A stretch of DNA of 51,739 nucleotides from assembly GCA_016213895.1 (NCBI GenBank), contig JACQZJ010000001.1:1-51739 (forward strand), in the 5' to 3' direction. A program made the position numbers and the translations under genes. Shown here one piece after another: positions 45,269 to 51,739 of the stretch (positions are counted from its first letter, which is position 1; each line of letters begins with the position of its first letter). Source of the stretch: Planctomycetota bacterium (GTDB lineage Bacteria; Planctomycetota; B15-G4; JADJEK01). Under the pieces are notes generated by a model. It searched no databases. It had not been told where the DNA came from and saw only the letters and a program-made list of their open reading frames with translations.

Positions 45269-46045
45269 ATGAGCCACATCATCTCCATCCACTCGTACCG
45301 CGGCGGCACCGGCAAGAGCAACCTCACCGCCAACCTGGCCTGGCTCGCCGCCCGGGAAGGACGCCGCGTGGCGCTGCTCGACACGGACCTGGCCTCGCCC
45401 GGCGTGCACCTCGTCCTCGGCCTGCAGAAGGAGCGCATGACCTTCACGCTCTCCGACTTCGTGTTCGGCCGCTGCGACCTGGAGGAGGCGGCCTACGACA
45501 TGACCGCCCAGACCGGCATCGCGGGAGGCGGCGCGCTCTACCTCTTGCCCTCGTCCATGAACGTCGAGGCCATCACCCGGGTGGTGGCCGAGGGCTACGA
45601 CGTCGGCAAGCTGAACGAGCACTTCGCCGTGCTCGGCGAGACGCTCGGGCTCGACCTGCTCTTCATCGACACGCATCCGGGCCTGAACCGCGAGACCATG
45701 CTCACCACGGCGGTCTCCGACACGCTGGTGATCGTGGTCCGGCCCGATCGGCAGGACTACCACGGCACAGCGGTCATGGTCGAGGTCGCCGCGCGCCTGC
45801 GCGTGCCGCGCCTGCTGCTGCTCGCCAACAAGGTGCCGCGCCGCCTGGACGCGCCCGCCGTGGCCGCGCGCCTCGAGCAGGCCTTCGGCCACGAGGTCCT
45901 GGGAGTCCTGCCTCTCGAGGAGGACATGGCCTGCCTGGGCAGCGAGGGGTTGTTCGCGCGCCTCTTCCCCGAGCACCCGCTCACCGCGCAGCTCATGCAG
46001 GTGGCCGAGCGGCTGCTGCCCAAGGAACCGGGGACGCGGACTTGA
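45269..46045 (+). CDS. MinD/ParA-like deviant Walker ATPase
   Basis: 258 residues. Deviant Walker A YRGGTGKSN (10-18) with the signature lysine, LLDTDLASPGVH as switch I, and LLFIDTHPGLNRE as the Walker B/DTxPG region. Such ATPases dimerise on ATP and position or regulate partner machinery at membranes or on DNA. No amphipathic MinD-type C-terminal helix is obvious, and there is no MinE, MinC or ParB gene beside it. First gene of a six-gene run whose others look metabolic. ATG at 45269; its TGA overlaps the TTG start of the next gene (TTGA). Confidence 0.85.
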   Translation: MSHIISIHSYRGGTGKSNLTANLAWLAAREGRRVALLDTDLASPGVHLVLGLQKERMTFTLSDFVFGRCDLEEAAYDMTAQTGIAGGGALYLLPSSMNVEAITRVVAEGYDVGKLNEHFAVLGETLGLDLLFIDTHPGLNRETMLTTAVSDTLVIVVRPDRQDYHGTAVMVEVAARLRVPRLLLLANKVPRRLDAPAVAARLEQAFGHEVLGVLPLEEDMACLGSEGLFARLFPEHPLTAQLMQVAERLLPKEPGTRT

Positions 46046-46905
46046 CGGCCGACACGGCGCTCCTCCCGCCCGGCGCCACCTGCCGGGGCGAGATCATGGC
46101 CTTTTCCGGCAGCGGCGGCCGCGTGCTCCGCTGCCGCGTGGTGCGGGCGCGCCAGGAGAAGCGCCTCTTCCTCTACTTCCACGGCATCGAGAGCCACGGC
46201 GGCTGGTTCCTGCCGGCCGCCGCCCGCTTCGCCGAACGCGGCGTCAGCACCTGCCTGATGGACCGGCGCGGCTCGGGCCTGAACCGCGAAGAGGAACCGG
46301 GCGACGCGCCCTCGGCCGAGGTCCTGCTCGAGGACGTGCGCCGGTTGCGACGCGCGCTCGGCGATCCGCCGCTCAGCCTGGTCGGCCTTTCCTGGGGGGG
46401 CAAGCTCGCGCTCGCCGCCGCGCTGGATCGGCCGCGCGCGGTGAAGAGCGTGATCCTGATCACGCCCGGCCTGAAGCCGCGCGTCGACCTCGGCGCGGCG
46501 GACAAGCTGCGCCTGCTGCTCAGCCTGTGCGCCGGCGGCCGCCGCCTGCTCCCGGTCCCGATCGAGCCGGAGATGTTTACGGTCGAGCCAGCCCTGCTCG
46601 ACTACATCCGCAACGACCCGTGGCGCCTGCACCGCGTCACGGCGCGCTTCCTGCTGGCCGGCGTCCGCCTCGACCGGCAGATCGCCCGCGCGCTCCACTC
46701 TCTCGCCGCGCCGGTCTTGCTCTTCCTGGCAACGCGCGACCGCATCATCGACAATGCGCGCACCGAGGCCTTGCTCGCGGCTCTCCCGCCGGGGCGCCTG
46801 GCAATGCGCGTTTACGACGCCACGCATTCCATCCAACTCGAGCAGACCGAGCGCATGGTCGAGGACGTGGTCTCGTTTCTTGACGGCCTGGAGGAAGCGC
46901 CCTGA
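46042..46905 (+). CDS. Alpha/beta hydrolase (first of two in the operon)
   Basis: 287 residues from a TTG at 46042-46044 within the stop of the MinD-like gene. Serine hydrolase fold: HGIESHGGW oxyanion region, DRRGSGL, nucleophile S117 in GLSWGG, acid D in LATRDRIID and His in DATHSIQLE. Resembles monoacylglycerol lipase/serine aminopeptidase S33 types. It shares HGIxSHxGW and DRRGxGL blocks with the hydrolase at 49747-50700, so the two are paralogues. Its stop overlaps the CTG start of the enolase-superfamily gene. Substrate unknown; ester or amide. Confidence 0.8.
   Translation: MTADTALLPPGATCRGEIMAFSGSGGRVLRCRVVRARQEKRLFLYFHGIESHGGWFLPAAARFAERGVSTCLMDRRGSGLNREEEPGDAPSAEVLLEDVRRLRRALGDPPLSLVGLSWGGKLALAAALDRPRAVKSVILITPGLKPRVDLGAADKLRLLLSLCAGGRRLLPVPIEPEMFTVEPALLDYIRNDPWRLHRVTARFLLAGVRLDRQIARALHSLAAPVLLFLATRDRIIDNARTEALLAALPPGRLAMRVYDATHSIQLEQTERMVEDVVSFLDGLEEAP
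46902..46905 (+). promoter_or_regulatory. CTGA stop-start overlap, probable CTG initiation
   Basis: The TGA of the hydrolase (46903-46905) overlaps a CTG (46902-46904) that opens exactly at the conserved N-terminus of the enolase-superfamily enzyme (next residues KIAQLEVLELEIPFRF). The first ordinary start in frame is a GTG at 46995, which would delete the first 31 residues including a conserved strand. Confidence 0.6.
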
Positions 46906-48023
46906 AGATCGCCCAACTGGAAGTCCTCGAGCTGGAGATCCCCTTCCGGTTCACGTTCCGCCACGCGCTCTCCGCGAGGTCGTGCGGCGACAGCGTGCTG
47001 GTGCGCGCGACCGGCGCTGACGGGCTTCTGGGCTACGGCGAGTGCGCACCGCGCAGCTACGTGACCGGCGAAACCCCGGAAACGGCGCGCGCCGACCTGG
47101 CGGAGCGCCTCCTGCCCGCCTTCCTGGGCGCCGCCTTCGCCACGTTCGGCGAGGCGGCCGCGGCCCTCGCCGAGACGCTCGATCGCCTGCCGCGCGCGCG
47201 GCACGCCGCGTTCTGCGCTCTCGAGCTGGCCGTCCTCGACCTGGCCGGAAAGACCTTCGGCGTCTCCGCCGGCGAGGTTCTGGGACCCGTGCTGCAGGAC
47301 GAGGTGCGCTACAGCGGCGTGGTCTCGGCCGGCGGCAAGGAGGAGGCGGCGCGCGCGCTCCTGGCGATCGCGGCCTTCGGCTTCCAGGCGGTCAAGGTGA
47401 AGGTCGGGCAGGACGCGGCAACGGACCGCGCCGTGCTCGAGGCCGCGCGCTCTCTCCTCGGCGAGCGCTGCTCGCTGCGCGTCGACGCCAACTGCGCGTG
47501 GTCGAGCGAGGAGGCCTTGCTGCGCATCGAGGACCTCGCGCCCTTCCGTCTGGACGGCGTGGAGCAGCCGCTCGCCGCGGGCGACATCGCGGGCCTGGCC
47601 TGGCTCACGGAGCGCAGCCCCGTGCCGATCATCGCCGACGAGTCGCTCGCCTCGCTGGAGGACGCGCGCCGCCTGGTCGAAGCGGGCGCCTGCCACCACT
47701 TCAACGTCCGCGTGTCCAAGTGCGGCGGCCTGATCAATGCGGCGCGCATCCGCGACCTGGGCGCGCGCTCCGGCGTCTCCTGCCAGCTCGGCGCGCAGGT
47801 GGGCGAGACCGCGCTGCTCTCGGCCGCGGGCCGCCATTTCGCCACGCGCAGCGCGGGCGTCCTCTTCCTGGAGGGGTCGTACGGCACGCTCCTCCTCGAG
47901 GAGGACATCGCGCGCGAGGACATCACCATCGGCAGGGGCGGGCTGGCCCGTTCCCTGCCGGGACCCGGGCTCGGCGTCGAGGTCGATCCCGGCCGTCTGG
48001 CCCGCTTCCTGAAAGCGAGGTGA
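46902..48023 (+). CDS. Enolase-superfamily enzyme (dipeptide epimerase/cycloisomerase-like)
   Basis: 373 residues with a CTG start. N-terminal capping domain (1-120) and a TIM barrel. The full muconate-lactonizing-enzyme catalytic set is present: KxK at 165/167 (VKVKVG), metal ligands D195 (RVDANCAW), E221 (DGVEQPL) and D246 (ADESL), and K273 (RVSKCGG). The enzyme abstracts an alpha proton from a carboxylate via Mg2+. The DxD motif that dipeptide epimerases use to bind the substrate amine is not seen in the late barrel strand, where LEGSYG stands, so a cycloisomerase, racemase or novel N-acyl-amino-acid activity is equally possible. GAQVGETALLSAAGRHFA is a family-typical block. It lies between a hydrolase and GH3. 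Confidence 0.85.
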   Translation: MKIAQLEVLELEIPFRFTFRHALSARSCGDSVLVRATGADGLLGYGECAPRSYVTGETPETARADLAERLLPAFLGAAFATFGEAAAALAETLDRLPRARHAAFCALELAVLDLAGKTFGVSAGEVLGPVLQDEVRYSGVVSAGGKEEAARALLAIAAFGFQAVKVKVGQDAATDRAVLEAARSLLGERCSLRVDANCAWSSEEALLRIEDLAPFRLDGVEQPLAAGDIAGLAWLTERSPVPIIADESLASLEDARRLVEAGACHHFNVRVSKCGGLINAARIRDLGARSGVSCQLGAQVGETALLSAAGRHFATRSAGVLFLEGSYGTLLLEEDIAREDITIGRGGLARSLPGPGLGVEVDPGRLARFLKAR

Positions 48024-48028
48024 CAGGG

Positions 48029-49750
48029 ATGACGCGTCTCGCTTCGTTCTTCATCCGCCTCATGGGGCGCGCGGCGGCGCGCAGGTTCGAGGAGGCCACG
48101 CGCCGCCCGGTCGAGGTCCAGGAGCAGAAGCTCAAGGAGATCCTGGCGCGGAACCAGGACACCGAGTACGGCCGCGAGCACGGCTTCGCCGCGGTGCGGT
48201 GCCTGGCGGACTACCGGAAGGCCGCGCCGATCGTCTCCTACGAGGACATCAAGGAGCGCATGGAGCGCGTCACGCGCGGCGCGAAGAACGTCTTCACCGC
48301 CGAGGACCCGGTGATGTTCGCGAAGACGTCCGGCACGAGCGGCGACGCCAAGTACATCCCGGTGACGCCGACCTGCCAGGGGCGCGACCACGCCGGTCAG
48401 ATGCGCACCTGGTTCTATCACGCGATCAGCGACCACCCGCGCCTCTTCCACGGCAAGGCGCTCAGCCTGGTGTCGCCCGCGATCGAGGGCTACACGCCAA
48501 GCGGCATCCCGTTCGGGTCGACCAGCGGCCTGATCTACAAGAACATGCCGGCCGTGGTGCGGGGCACCTACGCCGTCCCCTACGAGGTGTTCGAGATCCA
48601 GGACTACGAGGCCAAGTACTACGTGCTCATGCGCCTCGGCCTGCAGATGAACGTCACCTTCATGGCCACGGCCAATCCGTCGTCCGTGGTCAAGATGTGC
48701 GAGCTGGCGAACGAGCACGCCGACAGTCTGCTGGCGGACCTCGCCCGCGGCACGCTGTGCGCCGACCTGGCCGTGCCCGCCCCGATCCGCGCCCAGGTGG
48801 AGGCGCTCTGCCGGGCGGATCCTTCCCTGGCGGCGCGGCTGGAGAAGGCGCGCGCGCGGCGCGGCGGCCGGCTTCTACCCGCCGACTACTGGCCCAACCT
48901 GCAGCTCATCGGCTGCTGGAAGGGCGGCACGGTGGGAACCTATCTGCAGCGCTTCCCGGCCTGGTTCTGGCCGGAAGAGGGCGGGCGCGTCATCCCCATC
49001 CGCGACTGGGGCTATCTCTCTTCCGAGGCGCGCGGCAGCATCCCGCTCTCCGACACGGGCGCAGGCGGAGTGCTCACCGTGGGCACGAACGTCTACGAGT
49101 TCGTGCCCGTGGAGGAACTCGAGGCCGCGCCCGAACAGCCCGATTCGTGGACCTTCCTCGGCGCGGACGAGATCGAGCTGGGCCGCGATTACTACGTCTT
49201 CTTCACCACCACCGGCGGCCTCTATCGCTACGACATCAACGACGTGGTGGGAGTGGTCGGCATGCACCACCGCACGCCGGTGATCGCGTTCAAGCGCAAG
49301 GGACGCGGCGCCACGAGCATCACCGGCGAGAAGGTGACCGTGACCCAGGTGATCGAGGCCTTCCAGCGCGCCGCGGCCGAGGCCGGGGTCGAGATCGACC
49401 ACTACAAGGCCGAGGCGGACGTGCAGCGCGCGCGCTACCTGTTCATGGCGGAGTCGTCCGCGGGGATCCCGCCCGAGAAGCGCCAGCCGCTGCTCCAGGC
49501 CCTGGAGCGCAGCCTGGCGCGTCTCAACATCGAGTACGAAGGCAAGCGCAAGAGCCTGCGCCTCGGTCCGCCGCAGCTCCTGGTCATGAGGCCCGGCTGG
49601 TACGATCGCGAGAAGAAGTCCCTCATCGCCCAGGGCAAGCGGCTGTTCCAGGCCAAGACGATCCGCCTCTCCGACCACCGCGCGGACCTGAGCGACGAGG
49701 TGGAGGCGATCGTCGAGTGGCGCCAGGACGCGCAGCAGGAGGCGACATGA
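48029..49750 (+). CDS. GH3-family acyl-acid amido synthetase-like protein
   Basis: 573 residues, full length. ANL-superfamily adenylating enzyme: plant GH3 proteins activate acids such as jasmonate or indole-acetate with ATP and join them to amino acids. ATP-binding motif TSGTSGDAK (100-108), a central STSGLIYKNMP block, YRYDINDVVGVVG as the second ATP motif, and a C-terminal domain containing KRKGRGATSITGEKV. Bacterial members mostly lack tested substrates. The ATG at 48029 follows GAGGTGACAGGG; its stop overlaps the next gene (ATGA). In this operon the acid and amine partners may be produced or recycled by the enolase-type enzyme and hydrolases. Confidence 0.88.
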   Translation: MTRLASFFIRLMGRAAARRFEEATRRPVEVQEQKLKEILARNQDTEYGREHGFAAVRCLADYRKAAPIVSYEDIKERMERVTRGAKNVFTAEDPVMFAKTSGTSGDAKYIPVTPTCQGRDHAGQMRTWFYHAISDHPRLFHGKALSLVSPAIEGYTPSGIPFGSTSGLIYKNMPAVVRGTYAVPYEVFEIQDYEAKYYVLMRLGLQMNVTFMATANPSSVVKMCELANEHADSLLADLARGTLCADLAVPAPIRAQVEALCRADPSLAARLEKARARRGGRLLPADYWPNLQLIGCWKGGTVGTYLQRFPAWFWPEEGGRVIPIRDWGYLSSEARGSIPLSDTGAGGVLTVGTNVYEFVPVEELEAAPEQPDSWTFLGADEIELGRDYYVFFTTTGGLYRYDINDVVGVVGMHHRTPVIAFKRKGRGATSITGEKVTVTQVIEAFQRAAAEAGVEIDHYKAEADVQRARYLFMAESSAGIPPEKRQPLLQALERSLARLNIEYEGKRKSLRLGPPQLLVMRPGWYDREKKSLIAQGKRLFQAKTIRLSDHRADLSDEVEAIVEWRQDAQQEAT

Positions 49751-50700
49751 AGCGCGCGGCGCAGGCGGGCGGCGCGCGCGCGCCGACTTTCACCATCGCC
49801 GCGCGCGACGGCCTGCAGCTGACGGTCGGGGCCTACCCGGCGGACGGCGGCGGCCCGATCCTGGTGCTCTGCCACGGCATCGCCAGCCACATGGGCTGGT
49901 ACGGCAGGCTCGCGCTCGCCCTCGCCGAGCGCGGCGTCGCCGTTTACACGCCCGATCGTCGCGGCGCGGGCCTCTCCGAGGGCACGCGCGCGCACATGAC
50001 GAGCTGGCGCGTGGTGGTGGACGATCTGCACCACGTGGCCGAGGAGGCGGCGCGCCGCCACCCGGGACGCCCCCTGCACTTCCTCGGCATCTCGCTCGGC
50101 GCGGTCTTCTGCGCGGCCGCGGCTCTCGAGCGACCGGACGCCTACCGCAGCGTGGTCGCCTTCTCTCCGGGGTTCGCCTCGCGCATCCCCATCCCGTTCA
50201 TCCGCCGGCTGCGCGTGCTCAGGCGCTCGCTCACCGAGCCGGAGAAGCTCTACGACCTGCCGTTCGGCGTGCGCGACCTCACCGACCGCGAGGATTGGCG
50301 CGCGGTGCTCTCGCGGGACGAGCTGAGCGCGTCGCAGGCGAGCGCGCGCTTCCTGGTCGAGATGTTCCGCCTGCAGCGCTTCATGAAGAAGCAGATCGCC
50401 TGCCTGCGCGTGCCCATGCTCGTGCTCCTCGGCGGCGGCGACGCGATCATCGACGGGGAGGCGGTGATCGAGATGATGGCGCGCGTCGAGCGCGCGGCGG
50501 TGCGTATCGAGGTGTTCGACGGCGTGCCGCACATCATCCCGGCGTCCTTGCCCCTGGCACGGCTCGCCGATCGGCTGTGCTCGTGGCTCGGCAAGGAGCA
50601 CGCGGGCGCCGCGGCCGGACGGGATCTGCAGCGCATCCCGCGCGAGGCGTTCGCGCCCGAGGACCTGCCCCCGCCGCCCGAGGTGTCCTCGCGCAGATGA
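49747..50700 (+). CDS. Alpha/beta hydrolase (second of two in the operon)
   Basis: 317 residues. Oxyanion and lid region HGIASHMGWYG, DRRGAGLSEG, nucleophile S116 in GISLGA, acid in LLGGGDAIID, His in GVPHIIP. This is the monoglyceride-lipase-like S33 type. Paralogue of the hydrolase at 46042-46905. The tail of about 35 residues is Pro/Arg-rich. Its ATG overlaps the GH3 stop (ATGA) and its stop overlaps the patatin start (ATGA), so it is tightly coupled. Confidence 0.85.
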   Translation: MKRAAQAGGARAPTFTIAARDGLQLTVGAYPADGGGPILVLCHGIASHMGWYGRLALALAERGVAVYTPDRRGAGLSEGTRAHMTSWRVVVDDLHHVAEEAARRHPGRPLHFLGISLGAVFCAAAALERPDAYRSVVAFSPGFASRIPIPFIRRLRVLRRSLTEPEKLYDLPFGVRDLTDREDWRAVLSRDELSASQASARFLVEMFRLQRFMKKQIACLRVPMLVLLGGGDAIIDGEAVIEMMARVERAAVRIEVFDGVPHIIPASLPLARLADRLCSWLGKEHAGAAAGRDLQRIPREAFAPEDLPPPPEVSSRR

Positions 50701-51680
50701 GCGCTCCGTGCCAGGACATCCTCGGGCGGCGCGGGGAGGCGGACGCGCCGCTCGAGCGCGCCCGCTACGAGACCCTGCTGCGCATGGCGGCGGATCCCAA
50801 GCACCGCCTGGTCGTGTCGCTTGGCGGCGGGTCGCTGCCGGGCGTGTGCGGCAACCTCGCGCTCCTCTCCATCCTCGAGGAACTCCACCTGCGCGGCCGC
50901 GTGGAAGAGGTCTGGGGCACGAGCGCCGGCGCCGCGGTCGGCGGACCCTGGGCGGCGGGCGCGAGTGCGGCCGAGATTCACGCCCTGGCCAGGAAGCTCG
51001 ACCGCCCGGGCACGATCGACGTGCCCTGGCTCAAGCTGGCCCTCGCCTTCCTGAAGAAGCCGTTCGGCGGCACCCTGCCCGACGGGCTGGTGAAGGGCGA
51101 GAAGATCGCCGCCGTGGTGCGGGCCGCTCTCAAAGTGGAGAGCTTCGAGCAGTGCGCCATCCCGTTCCGCTGCATCGCCTGCACGGACGACGGCTACGCG
51201 CGGCGCCGGGTCTTTCGCCGCGGCCCGCTCTTCCCGGCCATCTTCGCCAGCATGACCCTGCCCGGCATCGTCATGCCGCCCGCGCTCGCGGCCGGCCAGG
51301 AGAGCGGCTACTACGACGGCGGGCTGGTGGAGAAGACCCCGCTGCTCTCGCCCATTGCCGAGCACGGCCGCAGCGGCGACGAGCGCCGCCTGCTGGTGAT
51401 CGCCACGCACTACGGCAACGACAACCGCCGGCAGCGCGAGAGCGGCTTCCTCAACCGCTTCCTGCAGAGCATGTTCGCGCTCGAGGATCTGGCCTGGTCC
51501 TATCAGCTCGCCGAGGCGCGTGCGCGCCGCGACGTGGCCTTGATCCTCCTCGACCCGCGCATCGACGATCCGGAGCTGTTCAACTTCGCCAACCTGGAGC
51601 GCAACTACGTGATCGCGCGCCAGCAGTTCCGCGAGGCGCTCGAGGACGCGCGCATCGGGCTGACGTTCGGGAGGGAGTAG
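50697..51680 (+). CDS. Patatin-like phospholipase
   Basis: 327 residues. GGGSLPG glycine-rich oxyanion hole (43-49), nucleophile S76 in GTSAG (74-78) and the catalytic D207 in YDGG. Together these form the Ser-Asp dyad of patatin lipases, which hydrolyse membrane lipids or acyl esters. No signal peptide, so cytoplasmic or membrane-associated. Last gene of the operon seen; the window ends 59 bases later. It adds a fourth acyl/amide-handling enzyme to the set. Confidence 0.88.
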   Translation: MSAPCQDILGRRGEADAPLERARYETLLRMAADPKHRLVVSLGGGSLPGVCGNLALLSILEELHLRGRVEEVWGTSAGAAVGGPWAAGASAAEIHALARKLDRPGTIDVPWLKLALAFLKKPFGGTLPDGLVKGEKIAAVVRAALKVESFEQCAIPFRCIACTDDGYARRRVFRRGPLFPAIFASMTLPGIVMPPALAAGQESGYYDGGLVEKTPLLSPIAEHGRSGDERRLLVIATHYGNDNRRQRESGFLNRFLQSMFALEDLAWSYQLAEARARRDVALILLDPRIDDPELFNFANLERNYVIARQQFREALEDARIGLTFGRE

Positions 51681-51734
51681 CGCGGCGGCGTCCATCGGCC
51701 GGATGTCCGCCTCCGTCGAGGAGCGACAAGGAAC

Positions 51735-51739
51735 ATGCC
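51735..51739 (+). CDS. Probable start of next gene (cut by window edge)
   Basis: ATG at 51735-51737 with AAGGA two bases upstream of it (51728-51732). Only two codons are visible, so nothing can be said of the product. It may continue the operon 54 bases after the patatin gene. Confidence 0.35.

Overview
The window is very GC-rich (about 70% by eye) and densely packed. It reads as one stretch of a free-living Gram-negative-type bacterium, most likely a planctomycete-like lineage. Lineage evidence: two secreted proteins end in the same YGxGCPGS...SNGLxxxIE-type C-terminal domain that I associate with uncultured Planctomycetota; there are large FG-GAP beta-propeller proteins, a 2,034-residue alpha-2-macroglobulin, a DUF6786 lipoprotein and a GH3-family enzyme. 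The lineage is an inference from protein content; no rRNA or tRNA gene was seen to confirm it. I saw no insertion sequence, phage gene or CRISPR array.

Layout. 1-0.94 kb: a nucleoside hydrolase fragment colliding tail-to-tail with a truncated lipoprotein, then a TPR-like membrane protein; the collision looks like a rearrangement or assembly join. 1.0-5.6 kb: a cyclic-2,3-diphosphoglycerate-synthetase-like GTPase and a secreted zinc metallopeptidase. 5.6-6.2 kb: a PIN toxin-antitoxin-like pair. 6.6-12.7 kb: alpha-2-macroglobulin. 12.7-19.8 kb: a frameshifted 13-blade FG-GAP protein, a DUF6786 lipoprotein and an intact seven-blade FG-GAP protein. 20.5-26.0 kb (minus strand): glgA, a histidine kinase, a receiver protein, glgC and a 60-residue protein, mostly with overlapping stops and starts. 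26.3-31.5 kb (minus): lon, a PDZ lipoprotein and galT, tightly linked. 31.6-34.8 kb: DUF2934-Hsp20, a MurC/Mpl-like ligase and a PAS-receiver protein. 35.3-41.0 kb (minus): a complete tripartite efflux operon in the order outer-membrane factor, membrane fusion protein, ABC ATPase, MacB-type permease. 41.1-44.7 kb (plus): a repeat lipoprotein, a cation diffusion facilitator, a ChrB-like protein and an MFS transporter, a plausible metal/oxyanion-handling group. 45.3-51.7 kb (plus): a compact operon of a MinD/ParA-like ATPase, an alpha/beta hydrolase, an enolase-superfamily enzyme, a GH3-type acyl-amido synthetase, a second alpha/beta hydrolase and a patatin-like lipase.

Working together. The last cluster is the best candidate for an undescribed system: four of its five gene junctions are 4-nt overlaps and the other is a 5-nt gap. 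It combines an adenylating amide-forming enzyme with three serine hydrolases, an enolase-type racemase/cycloisomerase and a deviant-Walker ATPase, which suggests a pathway that makes and processes an acyl-amino-acid-like molecule. The glg cluster implies that a cytoplasmic PAS/GAF kinase and a stand-alone receiver are co-made with the two committed glycogen enzymes. A recurring feature is the NTGA overlap (ATGA, GTGA, TTGA and, unusually, CTGA), implying termination-reinitiation coupling and at least one probable CTG start codon.
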